DNA from: an uncultured bacterium | Lineage (GTDB): Bacteria; Oederibacteriota; PGYV01; Palsa-1178 | Assembly (NCBI GenBank): GCA_937889595.1 | Contig: CALAOR010000064.1 | Location: 62,001 to 126,000 of the forward strand | Length of the DNA: 64,000 bases | Reading direction: 5' to 3' | Shown: positions 27,617 through 36,008 of the stretch, piece after piece | Layout of the letters: each line of letters begins with the position of its first letter | Numbering within the stretch: position 1 is the stretch's first letter | The notes under the pieces: model-generated | The model's input: the letters and a program-made list of their open reading frames with translations, nothing else | What the model was told of the DNA's origin: nothing | Databases searched by the model: none | Made by a program: the position numbers and the translations under genes

Positions 27617-27711
27617 GTAGAGAGGCTGCTTGCTGCCTCTCTGACGCAGGCTTTAAAAACGAAGAACCGTTTTAAAGGGTCAAGGTGAGCGGCAGCAAGC
27701 AGCCGCTCTAC
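27617..27711. repeat. 95-bp double-hairpin repeat, copy 1
   Basis: gtagagaggctgcttgctgcctctc...gagcggcagcaagcagccgctctac. Confidence 0.95.
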
Positions 27712-27769
27712 AGCTTTTTTTTAATATTGGTTCCGGTCAAAAATCGTATTTATCTTACCCCCAACTGTA

Positions 27770-27826
27770 GCGTACACGGGCATTTGCCGTTGTGTTCTAG
27801 GTTGCATGAACCGTCTTACAGTACGT
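27770..27826. repeat. 57-bp dispersed repeat, copy 1
   Basis: 50/57 identity by eye to 29206-29262. Confidence 0.85.
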
Positions 27827-27836
27827 ATATCCATCC

Positions 27837-27877
27837 GACTCATGCAGGCTGTCCAATATGGACAGCCTGCATGAGTC
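27837..27877. repeat. Perfect 19-bp-stem hairpin, 3-nt loop
   Basis: GACTCATGCAGGCTGTCCA-ata-TGGACAGCCTGCATGAGTC. Confidence 0.9.
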
Positions 27878-27900
27878 CAATAAATATATGTAAAGATTAC

Positions 27901-27941
27901 TTGACTTATATTCTTTATGTATTATAATACATAAAGAATAT
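27901..27941 (+). promoter_or_regulatory. Promoter with 34-bp perfect palindromic operator
   Basis: TTGACT-16-TATAAT (27901-27928); palindrome ATATTCTTTATGTATTATAATACATAAAGAATAT at 27908-27941. Confidence 0.85.
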
Positions 27942-27955
27942 GGGAGGGCTGATGA

Positions 27956-28070
27956 ATGTGTTATGAAGTGGAACAATTTACAACAGAAAGCGGAAAAAAG
28001 CCGGTATTAGATTTTATACTTTGAAGTAGCAATAGAGCGGTATAAAAACATGATGAATAGACACTATTGA
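27956..28070 (+). pseudogene. Remnant of a HigB/Gp49-type toxin gene (internal deletion)
   Basis: ATG 27956 after ggaggg SD: MCYEVEQFTTESGKKPVLDFIL*; then in another frame EVAIERYKNMMNRHY* resembling the family C-terminus. Confidence 0.65.
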
Positions 28071-28087
28071 ATAAAAGGAGCAAGGAC

Positions 28088-28420
28088 ATGAAAAAACAAA
28101 TTAAAAAAAGGCCTACATCAACAAGTTTTTTTGACGACCCCAGAGTTAAAAAGATATATGCCGACCCTATCCGCAGAGCAAAAATAAAAGCTAATTTACG
28201 TAACTTGGAATTTTTAGAAGATATTGCGCGTATTAGAAAAGCCGAGAATTTGACACAAGCAGAGGTTTCAAAGCGTTCTAAAATTTCACAGGAAGAAATA
28301 TCGCGGATTGAAAGGGGTAAGAAAAATATTACTTTTGAAACATATGATAGAATTTTAACAAGTCTTGGTTATAAGGCGGAGATTGTACATCATAAAATTC
28401 ATAATGCACATGCATTATGA
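28088..28420 (+). CDS. XRE/HigA-type antitoxin-like regulator
   Basis: HTH 'NLTQAEVSKRSKISQEEISRIERGKKNITFETYDRILTSLGYKAEI'; ATG 28088 with aaaaggagc SD. Confidence 0.85.
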   Translation: MKKQIKKRPTSTSFFDDPRVKKIYADPIRRAKIKANLRNLEFLEDIARIRKAENLTQAEVSKRSKISQEEISRIERGKKNITFETYDRILTSLGYKAEIVHHKIHNAHAL

Positions 28421-28542
28421 AAACTAAAACAATGACCCATGTCAGGTGAGAAACAGGCTGAACCACCCTAAAGTCTCAAGTCACGGTGTGACCCCGGCTG
28501 TTTCCTAAAAAAAACGTTGCCCGTTGTATTTTTTTGTTATTC

Positions 28543-28637
28543 GTAGAGAGGCTGCTTGCTGCCTCTCTGACGCAGGCTTTAAAAACGCAGAACCGTTTTA
28601 AAGGGCCGGGGTGAGCGGCAGCAAGCAGCCGCTCTAC
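28543..28637. repeat. 95-bp double-hairpin repeat, copy 2
   Basis: Near-identical to copy 1, including ~60 bp of flank. Confidence 0.95.
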
Positions 28638-28675
28638 AGATTTGTTTTTTAAGATTGGTTCCGGTATTAATGGCG

Positions 28676-28705
28676 CTTGACAAGTTATATCTTGTCAAGT
28701 ATAAT
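28676..28705 (+). promoter_or_regulatory. Perfect-consensus promoter with inverted-repeat operator
   Basis: TTGACA (28677-28682), 17 nt, TATAAT (28700-28705); CTTGACAAG-ttatat-CTTGTCAAG at 28676-28699. Confidence 0.9.
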
Positions 28706-28748
28706 TGCTAATAAGAAAGGAAATTGAACTTGAAGGAGAACAAATAAA

Positions 28749-29072
28749 ATGAAAAAAATAAAAGAAAAAACAACCATACAGACGGGACAGGTTTTTTTTG
28801 AATCTGAAATGGTAAAAAAATCCTTGAGCAACCCTGATTTCAAAAAAGGGGTGGAGGAAGAACTGTTTATGCTCGAAATCGCCGAATCCCTGTCAATACT
28901 CCGGCATAAAGCAAAACTCACCCAGCGGGCGCTCGCGAAAAAGGCGAATATAAAACAACAGGAAATCTGTGATATAGAAAACGGCCAGCGGAACATAACC
29001 GCAAGAACCATAAGCAGGATAGCGAAAAGTCTCGGATATAAGCCGGAAATAAGCTTCAGGCATGCATCATAA
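28749..29072 (+). CDS. Second XRE/HigA-type antitoxin-like regulator
   Basis: HTH 'KLTQRALAKKANIKQQEICDIENGQRNITARTISRIAKSLGYKPEI'. Confidence 0.85.
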   Translation: MKKIKEKTTIQTGQVFFESEMVKKSLSNPDFKKGVEEELFMLEIAESLSILRHKAKLTQRALAKKANIKQQEICDIENGQRNITARTISRIAKSLGYKPEISFRHAS

Positions 29073-29205
29073 ATGTTTATGGGTAATAGCCCCGGGTGAC
29101 CCCGGCTGTTTCGTAGTCGCACCCTGCCTTGTCCGCCTACCAGTCCGACGGAGCGTGTTTGCGGAGTCGGAAGCTTCAGCAACGGAGGATACGTCCCACC
29201 GGGGT

Positions 29206-29262
29206 GCGTACGCGGGCATTTGTCGTTGTGTTCATGGTTGCGTGAACTGTCTTACAGTACGC
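29206..29262. repeat. 57-bp dispersed repeat, copy 2
   Basis: gcgtacgcgggcatttgtcgttgtgttcatggttgcgtgaactgtcttacagtacgc. Confidence 0.85.
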
Positions 29263-29388
29263 GTGTATCAGTTCCATATATAGGCGCTTAGCCGGTAGAC
29301 CGTAGGCCCGCGACTACTTGATGAATGCGGGCCTGGTTAACCACGGATACAGGCGCGTAAGGAGTAAAGTAATTAAACGGCGAGGTGG

Positions 29389-29727
29389 ATGTTTTTGAAT
29401 ACAGCAAATTCAGATGTATTAATTATATTAATGGCACTGTGTTTTGTCATGCTTGTTATAACGATGTTTCGCGAGTATCGCATTAAAGGTGATGGCATTT
29501 ATCTTTATTACATCGGGTTTATTATAGGCAGGCGTATATATTTTAAAGATATAGAGGATATAGAAGTGGTGGAAACAAATCTTAAATATATTATGTTGTA
29601 TAAGGCCAAATTTTTTGGAAGATATGTTAAGATAACTCTGAAGGAAGGCTTGTTTAGAACGATTTTGATTGATGTTGAAAAACCAGAGGAGTTTGTCAGA
29701 AAAGTAATGATTGAAAAGTACCATTGA
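29389..29727 (+). CDS. Small membrane protein, bacterial PH-like domain suspected
   Basis: N-terminal TM then 'IKGDGIYLYYIGFIIGRRIYFKDIEDIEVVE'. Confidence 0.5.
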   Translation: MFLNTANSDVLIILMALCFVMLVITMFREYRIKGDGIYLYYIGFIIGRRIYFKDIEDIEVVETNLKYIMLYKAKFFGRYVKITLKEGLFRTILIDVEKPEEFVRKVMIEKYH

Positions 29728-29733
29728 TATCTC

Positions 29734-29826
29734 TAGCGAGCCTGCTTGTTGCCTCTTTGATGCAGGCTTTTCGAACTGAGTCCGTCTTGAAGAACCATGT
29801 AGAGCGGCAGCAAGCAGCCGCTCTAC
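29734..29826. repeat. 95-bp double-hairpin repeat, copy 3 (left arm decayed)
   Basis: tagcgagcctgcttgttgcctcttt...agagcggcagcaagcagccgctctac. Confidence 0.88.
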
Positions 29827-29923
29827 AAAAAACTAATCCAAACCGATTCTAAAAACTGACTTTATCTTTGTCCCCAACTGTAGTATAATACGCCTCGCAT
29901 TACACATACCATAGGAGCCTTTA

Positions 29924-30631
29924 ATGAAGAAAAGAGCCTTAAATATAGACCATATAGAAGAGTCTGAGCGTAGCGCGGAAGCCGGCAAGAACAGCGATTT
30001 TAGGCCAAAAACCGGGGCTTTAATCGTATTTGAGGGCCCTGAAGGCTCGGGTAAGTCAACCCAGCTGGACAAACTGATCAAGTATTTCAAAAAGAAGAAG
30101 TCAAAGACCGTTTTACTCCGCGAGCCCGGCGGAACCGTTATTTCCGAGAAGATCCGCTCCATTATCCTTGATCGCACCCATACTAACATGTCCGAAAAGA
30201 CCGAACTCCTGCTTTACATCGCCTGCCGCGCGCAGATAATTGAGGAAAAAATAACCAAACTTCTTGAGGAAGGCTATACCATTCTTCAGGACCGGTTTTA
30301 TCTTGCCACCATCGTTTACCAGGGATATGCCCGCGGTATTGACAGGAAATGGATTGACGAACTTAACAAATACGCCCTGGACGGTTTAAAGGAAGATTTG
30401 ACCATTATTTATGACGTAACCCAGGCCGAAGCGCAGAAGCGGATGAAGAAACGTACCAAGAAGGACAGGCTTGATGAAGAGGATACGGAGTTTCACACCA
30501 AGGTACGGGACGGGTATTTGAAAGAGGCAAAGAAGATGGACAATTGTATCGTAATATCAACCGATAATAAGGATGAGGATTCTGTATTTAAAGAAACTTT
30601 ATACCACCTTGAGCGGAAAGGGTTTATATAA
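29924..30631 (+). CDS. tmk: Thymidylate kinase
   Basis: 'IVFEGPEGSGKSTQLDKL', 'REPGGT', 'QDRFYLATIVYQGYARG'. Confidence 0.92.
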   Translation: MKKRALNIDHIEESERSAEAGKNSDFRPKTGALIVFEGPEGSGKSTQLDKLIKYFKKKKSKTVLLREPGGTVISEKIRSIILDRTHTNMSEKTELLLYIACRAQIIEEKITKLLEEGYTILQDRFYLATIVYQGYARGIDRKWIDELNKYALDGLKEDLTIIYDVTQAEAQKRMKKRTKKDRLDEEDTEFHTKVRDGYLKEAKKMDNCIVISTDNKDEDSVFKETLYHLERKGFI

Positions 30632-31707
30632 TGGCTGTAAAAGATATTATCGGGAACGCTAACAGCAAAAAAATAATATTATCGAACGTCAGCGATAAAA
30701 AGCACGGGACAGCTTATATAATGCTTGGGGAAGAGACTATCGGCAAGAATTTCGCGGCGCGGCAGTTTGTGAAGGCTTTGAATTGTTTGAATCCCGCGCC
30801 TGACATGGACTGCTGCGACGTTTGCGTTAACTGCAAACTCATTGACAAAACACTCGGCGAACTTGATGACCAGGGGTTCCAGGTCAACCCCCATCCTGAC
30901 CTGTCATACGTAAATACCGATAAAGCCCAGCTTACCAAGGAAGTTGTCCAGGGCGCCATTGAAAATCTTAATACTTACAAAGCAATACAACTTAAGAAAA
31001 AGGCCGTCGTAATCCAGGACGCTGACAGGATGAATGAGAGCGCGGCAAATTCCATCCTTAAAGTCCTTGAAGAACCGCACAAGGACGTTATTATAATCCT
31101 TATAGTAAACAACATAGATTCCCAGATGCCTACCATAATCTCGCGGTGCCGCAGGATCGAGCTTTTACGGGCTTCAATTGCCGAGATTGAAAAGGCAACA
31201 AGACGCATTATGCCGCTCTGGACAGACCTTGAAAACAGGGACGCGGCCTCATTTTCCGACGGTAAGATCGGCGATGCCCTGCGTTATGTTGAGGTAAAGC
31301 AGCAGTTTAAGGACGCGGCAGCCATATTTTCAGCTGTTTCAGGGCGGAAAGACAATATAGAGTCCATATTTGACGCTATAAAACGTGTTGAGGAACTTCA
31401 CCGGGACGAAAAAGAAAAGGAAAAAAAGCTTAAAAAAAAGGGCATTGCACGGTTGTTTTTGCTTGATATTATCAGGATATTATCATATATTTATAGGGAT
31501 TATATGCTGGAGAAACTCGGGGTCAAGAACGTTCTCAGGGCCCGGTACGGCATAAGCACAACTGATGTCAGGGATTACAGCCCTGTAAAAATCAGCGCAA
31601 TACAAAAAATTATCGAACGGTCATGCAGAGATGTGGAAGGCAACGCCAATGTGAGCGTACTTTTTACGAATCTGCTTTTCCAGATACGAAAGGAAGGTTT
31701 AAGCTAA
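30631..31707 (+). CDS. holB: DNA polymerase III delta' subunit
   Basis: 'HGTAYIMLGEETIGKNFAARQF', Cys cluster 'CCDVCVNCKL', 'NESAANSILKVLEEP'. Confidence 0.85.
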   Translation: MAVKDIIGNANSKKIILSNVSDKKHGTAYIMLGEETIGKNFAARQFVKALNCLNPAPDMDCCDVCVNCKLIDKTLGELDDQGFQVNPHPDLSYVNTDKAQLTKEVVQGAIENLNTYKAIQLKKKAVVIQDADRMNESAANSILKVLEEPHKDVIIILIVNNIDSQMPTIISRCRRIELLRASIAEIEKATRRIMPLWTDLENRDAASFSDGKIGDALRYVEVKQQFKDAAAIFSAVSGRKDNIESIFDAIKRVEELHRDEKEKEKKLKKKGIARLFLLDIIRILSYIYRDYMLEKLGVKNVLRARYGISTTDVRDYSPVKISAIQKIIERSCRDVEGNANVSVLFTNLLFQIRKEGLS

Positions 31708-32462
31708 TGATAGAAGTTATCGGCATCAAGTTCAAAGACGACGAAAAGATACATTACTATAACCCCCAGAAATTGCATCTTGAAAAGGGGGAAAAATGCA
31801 TTGTGGAGATAGAGGAAGGCTCGCGCGAGGGCGAGGTTTCCATGGCGAACTTTTTTCTGGAACCGGACAAGATATACGCGCCGCTGCGCAGGGTTATGGA
31901 GTATATAACCGATAAGCAGGAAGTGCTTGAACAGAAGAAAGACAAGATGGAAGAAAAGGCCAGGGAATTTTGCGCCGGCAGGATAGAGGAACGTAAACTG
32001 GTCATGAAGTTGGTAGATGTCAAATATTCCGACGATTTAAAAAAGGTTGTTTTCTTTTTTGTCGCGGAAAAAAGGGTTGATTTCAGGGAGCTTTTAAAGG
32101 ACCTTGTGAAAGCCTTAAGGATAAAGATAGAATTAAGGCAGATAAGCCGCAGGGAATACGCCAAGAAAATCGGCGCCGCGGGCATATGCGGCAGGATAGT
32201 CTGCTGCAAGAACCACCTTAAATCATTCGCGCCTATTACCATTAAAATGGCCAAGAACCAGGGCTTGCCCTTGAATCCCACCAAAATTTCCGGAGTTTGC
32301 GGCAGGCTTTTATGCTGCCTGGCTTATGAAAAATATGAAGCACCTGTCCAGAATTCGATCATTCAGCGCCTGCAGGTAAGCGAAAATGACCCGGGTGAAA
32401 TAATCATGGATGAGCCTACTTCAACCGAAACCGATTCGGAAGCGGACGTAAGCTGGGAATAG
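31707..32462 (+). CDS. ricT: PSP1-domain protein RicT (YaaT)
   Basis: 'CGRIVCCKNHLKSFAPITIKMAKNQGLPLNPTKISGVCGRLLCCLAYE'; ATG 31707 preferred over 31623. Confidence 0.9.
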   Translation: MIEVIGIKFKDDEKIHYYNPQKLHLEKGEKCIVEIEEGSREGEVSMANFFLEPDKIYAPLRRVMEYITDKQEVLEQKKDKMEEKAREFCAGRIEERKLVMKLVDVKYSDDLKKVVFFFVAEKRVDFRELLKDLVKALRIKIELRQISRREYAKKIGAAGICGRIVCCKNHLKSFAPITIKMAKNQGLPLNPTKISGVCGRLLCCLAYEKYEAPVQNSIIQRLQVSENDPGEIIMDEPTSTETDSEADVSWE

Positions 32463-32532
32463 CCCTTTGATCCCGGCGCTTGCGTTTTATCAGCGAAAAT
32501 AACCCGGTAACTTAATATCTGAAAGGGTATAA

Positions 32533-34125
32533 ATGAGCGACAAAAAACATTACTTCATTACAACCGCAATAGACTACGCTAATTCAAAACCGCATATCGG
32601 CCATGCTTATGAAAAAGTCACCGCTGATATCATAGCCAGGTACAAAAGATTAAAAGGTTATGAAGTTTATTTTTCAACCGGCACGGACGAACACTCTTTA
32701 AATGTTATGGCCAAGGCAAAAGAAACCGGCGTGGACCCGAAAGCTTATGTGGATAACATAGCCGTGGCTTTTAAGGACCTGTGTACGCAGTATAAGATAA
32801 CCATAACTGATTTTGTGCAGACCTCGGAAGTAAGGCACGCGAAAGCCGTATCCGAGATATTCCGCAGGTGTTTTGAAACCGGCGATATTTACAAAGGCAC
32901 TTATGAGGGCTGGTATTGCAAGTCCTGTGAATCATTCTACGCGCAGGGTGAACTTACCGAGGACAACTGCTGCCCGACACACAAGTCAAAAGCAGACCTG
33001 ATTAAAGAAGACAATTATTTTCTCAAAATAACAAAATATACGGATAAACTTTTGAAACACATAGAGGATAATCCGGATTTTATACAGCCGGAAACACGCA
33101 GGAACGAGATACTCGCCATGCTTAAATCGGGTTTCAGGGATGTCAGCGTTTCCAGGCCCGGATTAAACTGGGGAATTCCCCTTCCGGTTGACCATACCCA
33201 GACAGTATATGTGTGGTTTGACGCGCTTATTAACTATGCCACAGCCGCGGGCTTTGCTACTGACGAAGAAAAGTTCAAAAAATACTGGCCGGCTGACGCG
33301 CATATCATAGGCAAGGATATTACCAAGTTTCACTGCATTATCTGGCCCATTATGTTAATGTCGGCGGGATTGGCGCTTCCTAAAAAGGTATTTGGCCACG
33401 GTTTCCTGCTTAACAAAGGCGAAAAAATGTCAAAGACCAGGGGCAATATAGTCGACCCGGTTAATATCGCAAATGTGTTTGGCGTGGACGTCATTAGGTA
33501 TTATTTCGCGGCCAATATAACAAACGGCAGCGATGGGGAGTTTTCAGAAGACTCCATAATATTATGCTATAACACCGACCTTGCCAATGACCTCGGCAAC
33601 CTGATTAACAGGTCGCTTAACATGGTTGAAAAATACTGCGGGGCAAAAGTGCCGCAATATTATGAGACAATCCTTGATGATAAAATGAAAGCCATTGTGG
33701 AACAGGCAAAACAGCTTCATAAAGTTTATGGGGAACGCATGGATGTTTTTAACCTGTCAGGCTCGCTTGACGCGGCATGGGACCTGATAAGCATGGCCAA
33801 TAAGCTTATAGAAGACGAGGCCCCGTGGAACCTGCAGAAGAACAATAAAATACATGAACTTGAAACAGTGCTGTACATTTTGCTCGAGGTAATAAGGCTT
33901 GTTTCCATTGTGATCTTACCGGTAATGCCGGATACCGCGTCCAGGATATGGGCAAAGCTCGGCGTTAATTACGATGAAAAGACAATAATAATAGATGAAG
34001 AACTTCACTTTGGAAAACTTGCAAAAGGCGGCGCAGTTGCTAAAGGCGATCCGCTCTTTCCAAGGATACTGGATGAGAAAGAGGCTGAGAAGCTGAAGGC
34101 TCTGAAAGAGAAAACACTGAAATGA
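32533..34125 (+). CDS. metG: Methionyl-tRNA synthetase
   Basis: 'TTAIDYANSKPHIGHAYE', 'KMSKTRGN'. Confidence 0.93.
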   Translation: MSDKKHYFITTAIDYANSKPHIGHAYEKVTADIIARYKRLKGYEVYFSTGTDEHSLNVMAKAKETGVDPKAYVDNIAVAFKDLCTQYKITITDFVQTSEVRHAKAVSEIFRRCFETGDIYKGTYEGWYCKSCESFYAQGELTEDNCCPTHKSKADLIKEDNYFLKITKYTDKLLKHIEDNPDFIQPETRRNEILAMLKSGFRDVSVSRPGLNWGIPLPVDHTQTVYVWFDALINYATAAGFATDEEKFKKYWPADAHIIGKDITKFHCIIWPIMLMSAGLALPKKVFGHGFLLNKGEKMSKTRGNIVDPVNIANVFGVDVIRYYFAANITNGSDGEFSEDSIILCYNTDLANDLGNLINRSLNMVEKYCGAKVPQYYETILDDKMKAIVEQAKQLHKVYGERMDVFNLSGSLDAAWDLISMANKLIEDEAPWNLQKNNKIHELETVLYILLEVIRLVSIVILPVMPDTASRIWAKLGVNYDEKTIIIDEELHFGKLAKGGAVAKGDPLFPRILDEKEAEKLKALKEKTLK

Positions 34126-34168
34126 GGTTCCAGGACGGGTATAACTTTAGGCTGTTTACGGAGCCGTT

Positions 34169-34927
34169 ATGATCATTGAAACCCATGTTCATCTTTGCGA
34201 CGAAAAGTACGATCACGACAGGGATGAGGTTTTAAAACGCGCCAATGCTTCCGGCGTCATGAAGTTCTTGAACATCGGGGCGGAATTAAAGGAAGTCCGG
34301 AAGATTGCGGCCATGGAAATAGAGAATGTTTACAAGGCAATGGGATTACACCCTCATAACGCGGCTGAATTAACTGACGGGGTTTATGACGAAATAAAAG
34401 GATATTTTAAAGCACAGAAAAAGGCGGTTGCCGTCGGTGAAATCGGGCTGGATTATTATAAGAACCCGGTTCCGAAGGCACTTCAGGAAAAAGTGTTCCG
34501 CGCCTTTCTTGGACTGGCTAAAGAACTTGATCTGCCTGTGGCGATTCACAGCAGGGAAGCGCATGATGATGTATATAATATAATCAGGGAATATGTGCTA
34601 AACAAGCGGGGCGTGATCCACTGTTTTTCCGGGGACGCCGGGATTGCCGGAAAATTTACTGACCTGGGATACATGCTCGGGATAGGCGGGGTAATAACCT
34701 TTCCCAACGCGGAGACATTAAGGAACGCGGTGGCTTCAGTGCCACTTGAGTGCTTGGTGCTTGAAACCGACGCGCCCTGGCTGGCTCCCCAGCAGGAGCG
34801 GGGGAAAAGGAACGAACCGTCATATTTAAGGCACATAGCGCAGGCTGTGGCAAGGCTGAAAAATGTAAGCGTGGAGCAGATTGAAAGCGTCACCACGAAG
34901 AATGCGGAAAAATTATTTAATATATAA
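34169..34927 (+). CDS. TatD-family hydrolase
   Basis: 'ETHVHLCDEKYD', 'GEIGLDYY', 'HCFSG', 'ETDAPWLAP'. Confidence 0.93.
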   Translation: MIIETHVHLCDEKYDHDRDEVLKRANASGVMKFLNIGAELKEVRKIAAMEIENVYKAMGLHPHNAAELTDGVYDEIKGYFKAQKKAVAVGEIGLDYYKNPVPKALQEKVFRAFLGLAKELDLPVAIHSREAHDDVYNIIREYVLNKRGVIHCFSGDAGIAGKFTDLGYMLGIGGVITFPNAETLRNAVASVPLECLVLETDAPWLAPQQERGKRNEPSYLRHIAQAVARLKNVSVEQIESVTTKNAEKLFNI

Positions 34928-34940
34928 AAGAGGTTTTAAA

Positions 34941-35954
34941 ATGCTTAAAAAATTCATAAAAAAAGTGACGGAGCGGCAGGACCTTACATTTGACGAAATG
35001 CGTGATGCGATGGATATTATCACGACCGGGCAGGCCACGGACGCGCAGATTGCCGGTCTTTTGATAGGCTTAAAAATGAAAGGCGAGACAGTTGAGGAGA
35101 TAACAGCCTCCGCCATGTTAATGCGCGAGAAAGCCCATTACGTGGAGATAGACGAGGATATAATACTTGATACATGCGGCACCGGCGGCGACGGGTATGG
35201 GACCATAAATATTTCAACGGCAGTCTCCATAATTGCCGCGGCTGCGGATGTTACTGTGGCCAAGCACGGCAACAGGTCGGTTACGTCCGAGTGCGGAAGC
35301 GCGGACGTCCTAAAGGCGCTGGGTGTTAATATAGATATAAACCATGAATTAATAAAAAAATGCATTGAAACCACAGGCATAGGGTTCTTTTTCGCGCCCG
35401 CCTGCCATGTGGCGATGAAATACGCCATGGGCGTCAGAAAAGAGCTCGGGGTCAGGACTATTTTCAACCTGCTGGGGCCGATTATTAATCCGGCAAGGCA
35501 TACGCATCATCTGATGGGGGTTTTTTCCGATACTTTGACTGAAAAAATCGCACTGGTGCTTAAAAATATGGGGCAGGTCCACTCGGCGGTTGTGTGCGGG
35601 CAGGGAAATATGGACGAGATAACGCTTGCCGGGCCGACAAAGGTTTCCGAACTCAAAGACGGGAAGATAAACACATACTACATAAAACCGTCTGATTTCG
35701 GCATAACAGAAGCGCCCATGGAAGCGGTCAAAGGAGGAGGGCCCGAAAAGAACGCTTCCATTTTAATGGATATATTTGACGGTAAAGAAACCGGGCCTTA
35801 CAGGGATGTGATAGTTCTAAACAGCGGCTTCGCGCTTTTTATAGCGGATAAAGTAAGCACACCACAGGAAGGAGTTGCTCTTGCCGGTAAAATAATAAAA
35901 TCGGGAGATGCGGCAAGGAAACTCAAAGAGTTCGTTAAGTGTTCGAACAGTTAA
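34941..35954 (+). CDS. trpD: Anthranilate phosphoribosyltransferase
   Basis: 'DTCGTGGDGYGTINIST', 'KHGNRSVTSECGSADVLKALG'; ATG 34941. Confidence 0.93.
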   Translation: MLKKFIKKVTERQDLTFDEMRDAMDIITTGQATDAQIAGLLIGLKMKGETVEEITASAMLMREKAHYVEIDEDIILDTCGTGGDGYGTINISTAVSIIAAAADVTVAKHGNRSVTSECGSADVLKALGVNIDINHELIKKCIETTGIGFFFAPACHVAMKYAMGVRKELGVRTIFNLLGPIINPARHTHHLMGVFSDTLTEKIALVLKNMGQVHSAVVCGQGNMDEITLAGPTKVSELKDGKINTYYIKPSDFGITEAPMEAVKGGGPEKNASILMDIFDGKETGPYRDVIVLNSGFALFIADKVSTPQEGVALAGKIIKSGDAARKLKEFVKCSNS

Positions 35955-36008
35955 AATATGACATCAGGCGTGGGCTAAAATATAAAATAAAAAAATGGAG
36001 GAAAAAAG

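Noticed and set aside
27685-27927. 80-aa ORF across the first 95-bp repeat flank
   Set aside because: Translates repeat, hairpin and promoter sequence; no plausible start signal.
27770-29262. 57-bp repeats as integron attC sites
   Set aside because: No clear RYYYAAC/GTTRRRY pairing at the ends and no integrase gene visible; cannot be supported.
29062-29283. 73-aa ORF in the island
   Set aside because: No SD, unusual composition, overlaps the 57-bp repeat; likely non-coding.
27600-29826. CRISPR-like repeat array in the 27.6-29.8 kb island
   Set aside because: Repeats are ~1 kb apart and 95 bp or longer, not regularly spaced; no Cas genes in the window.
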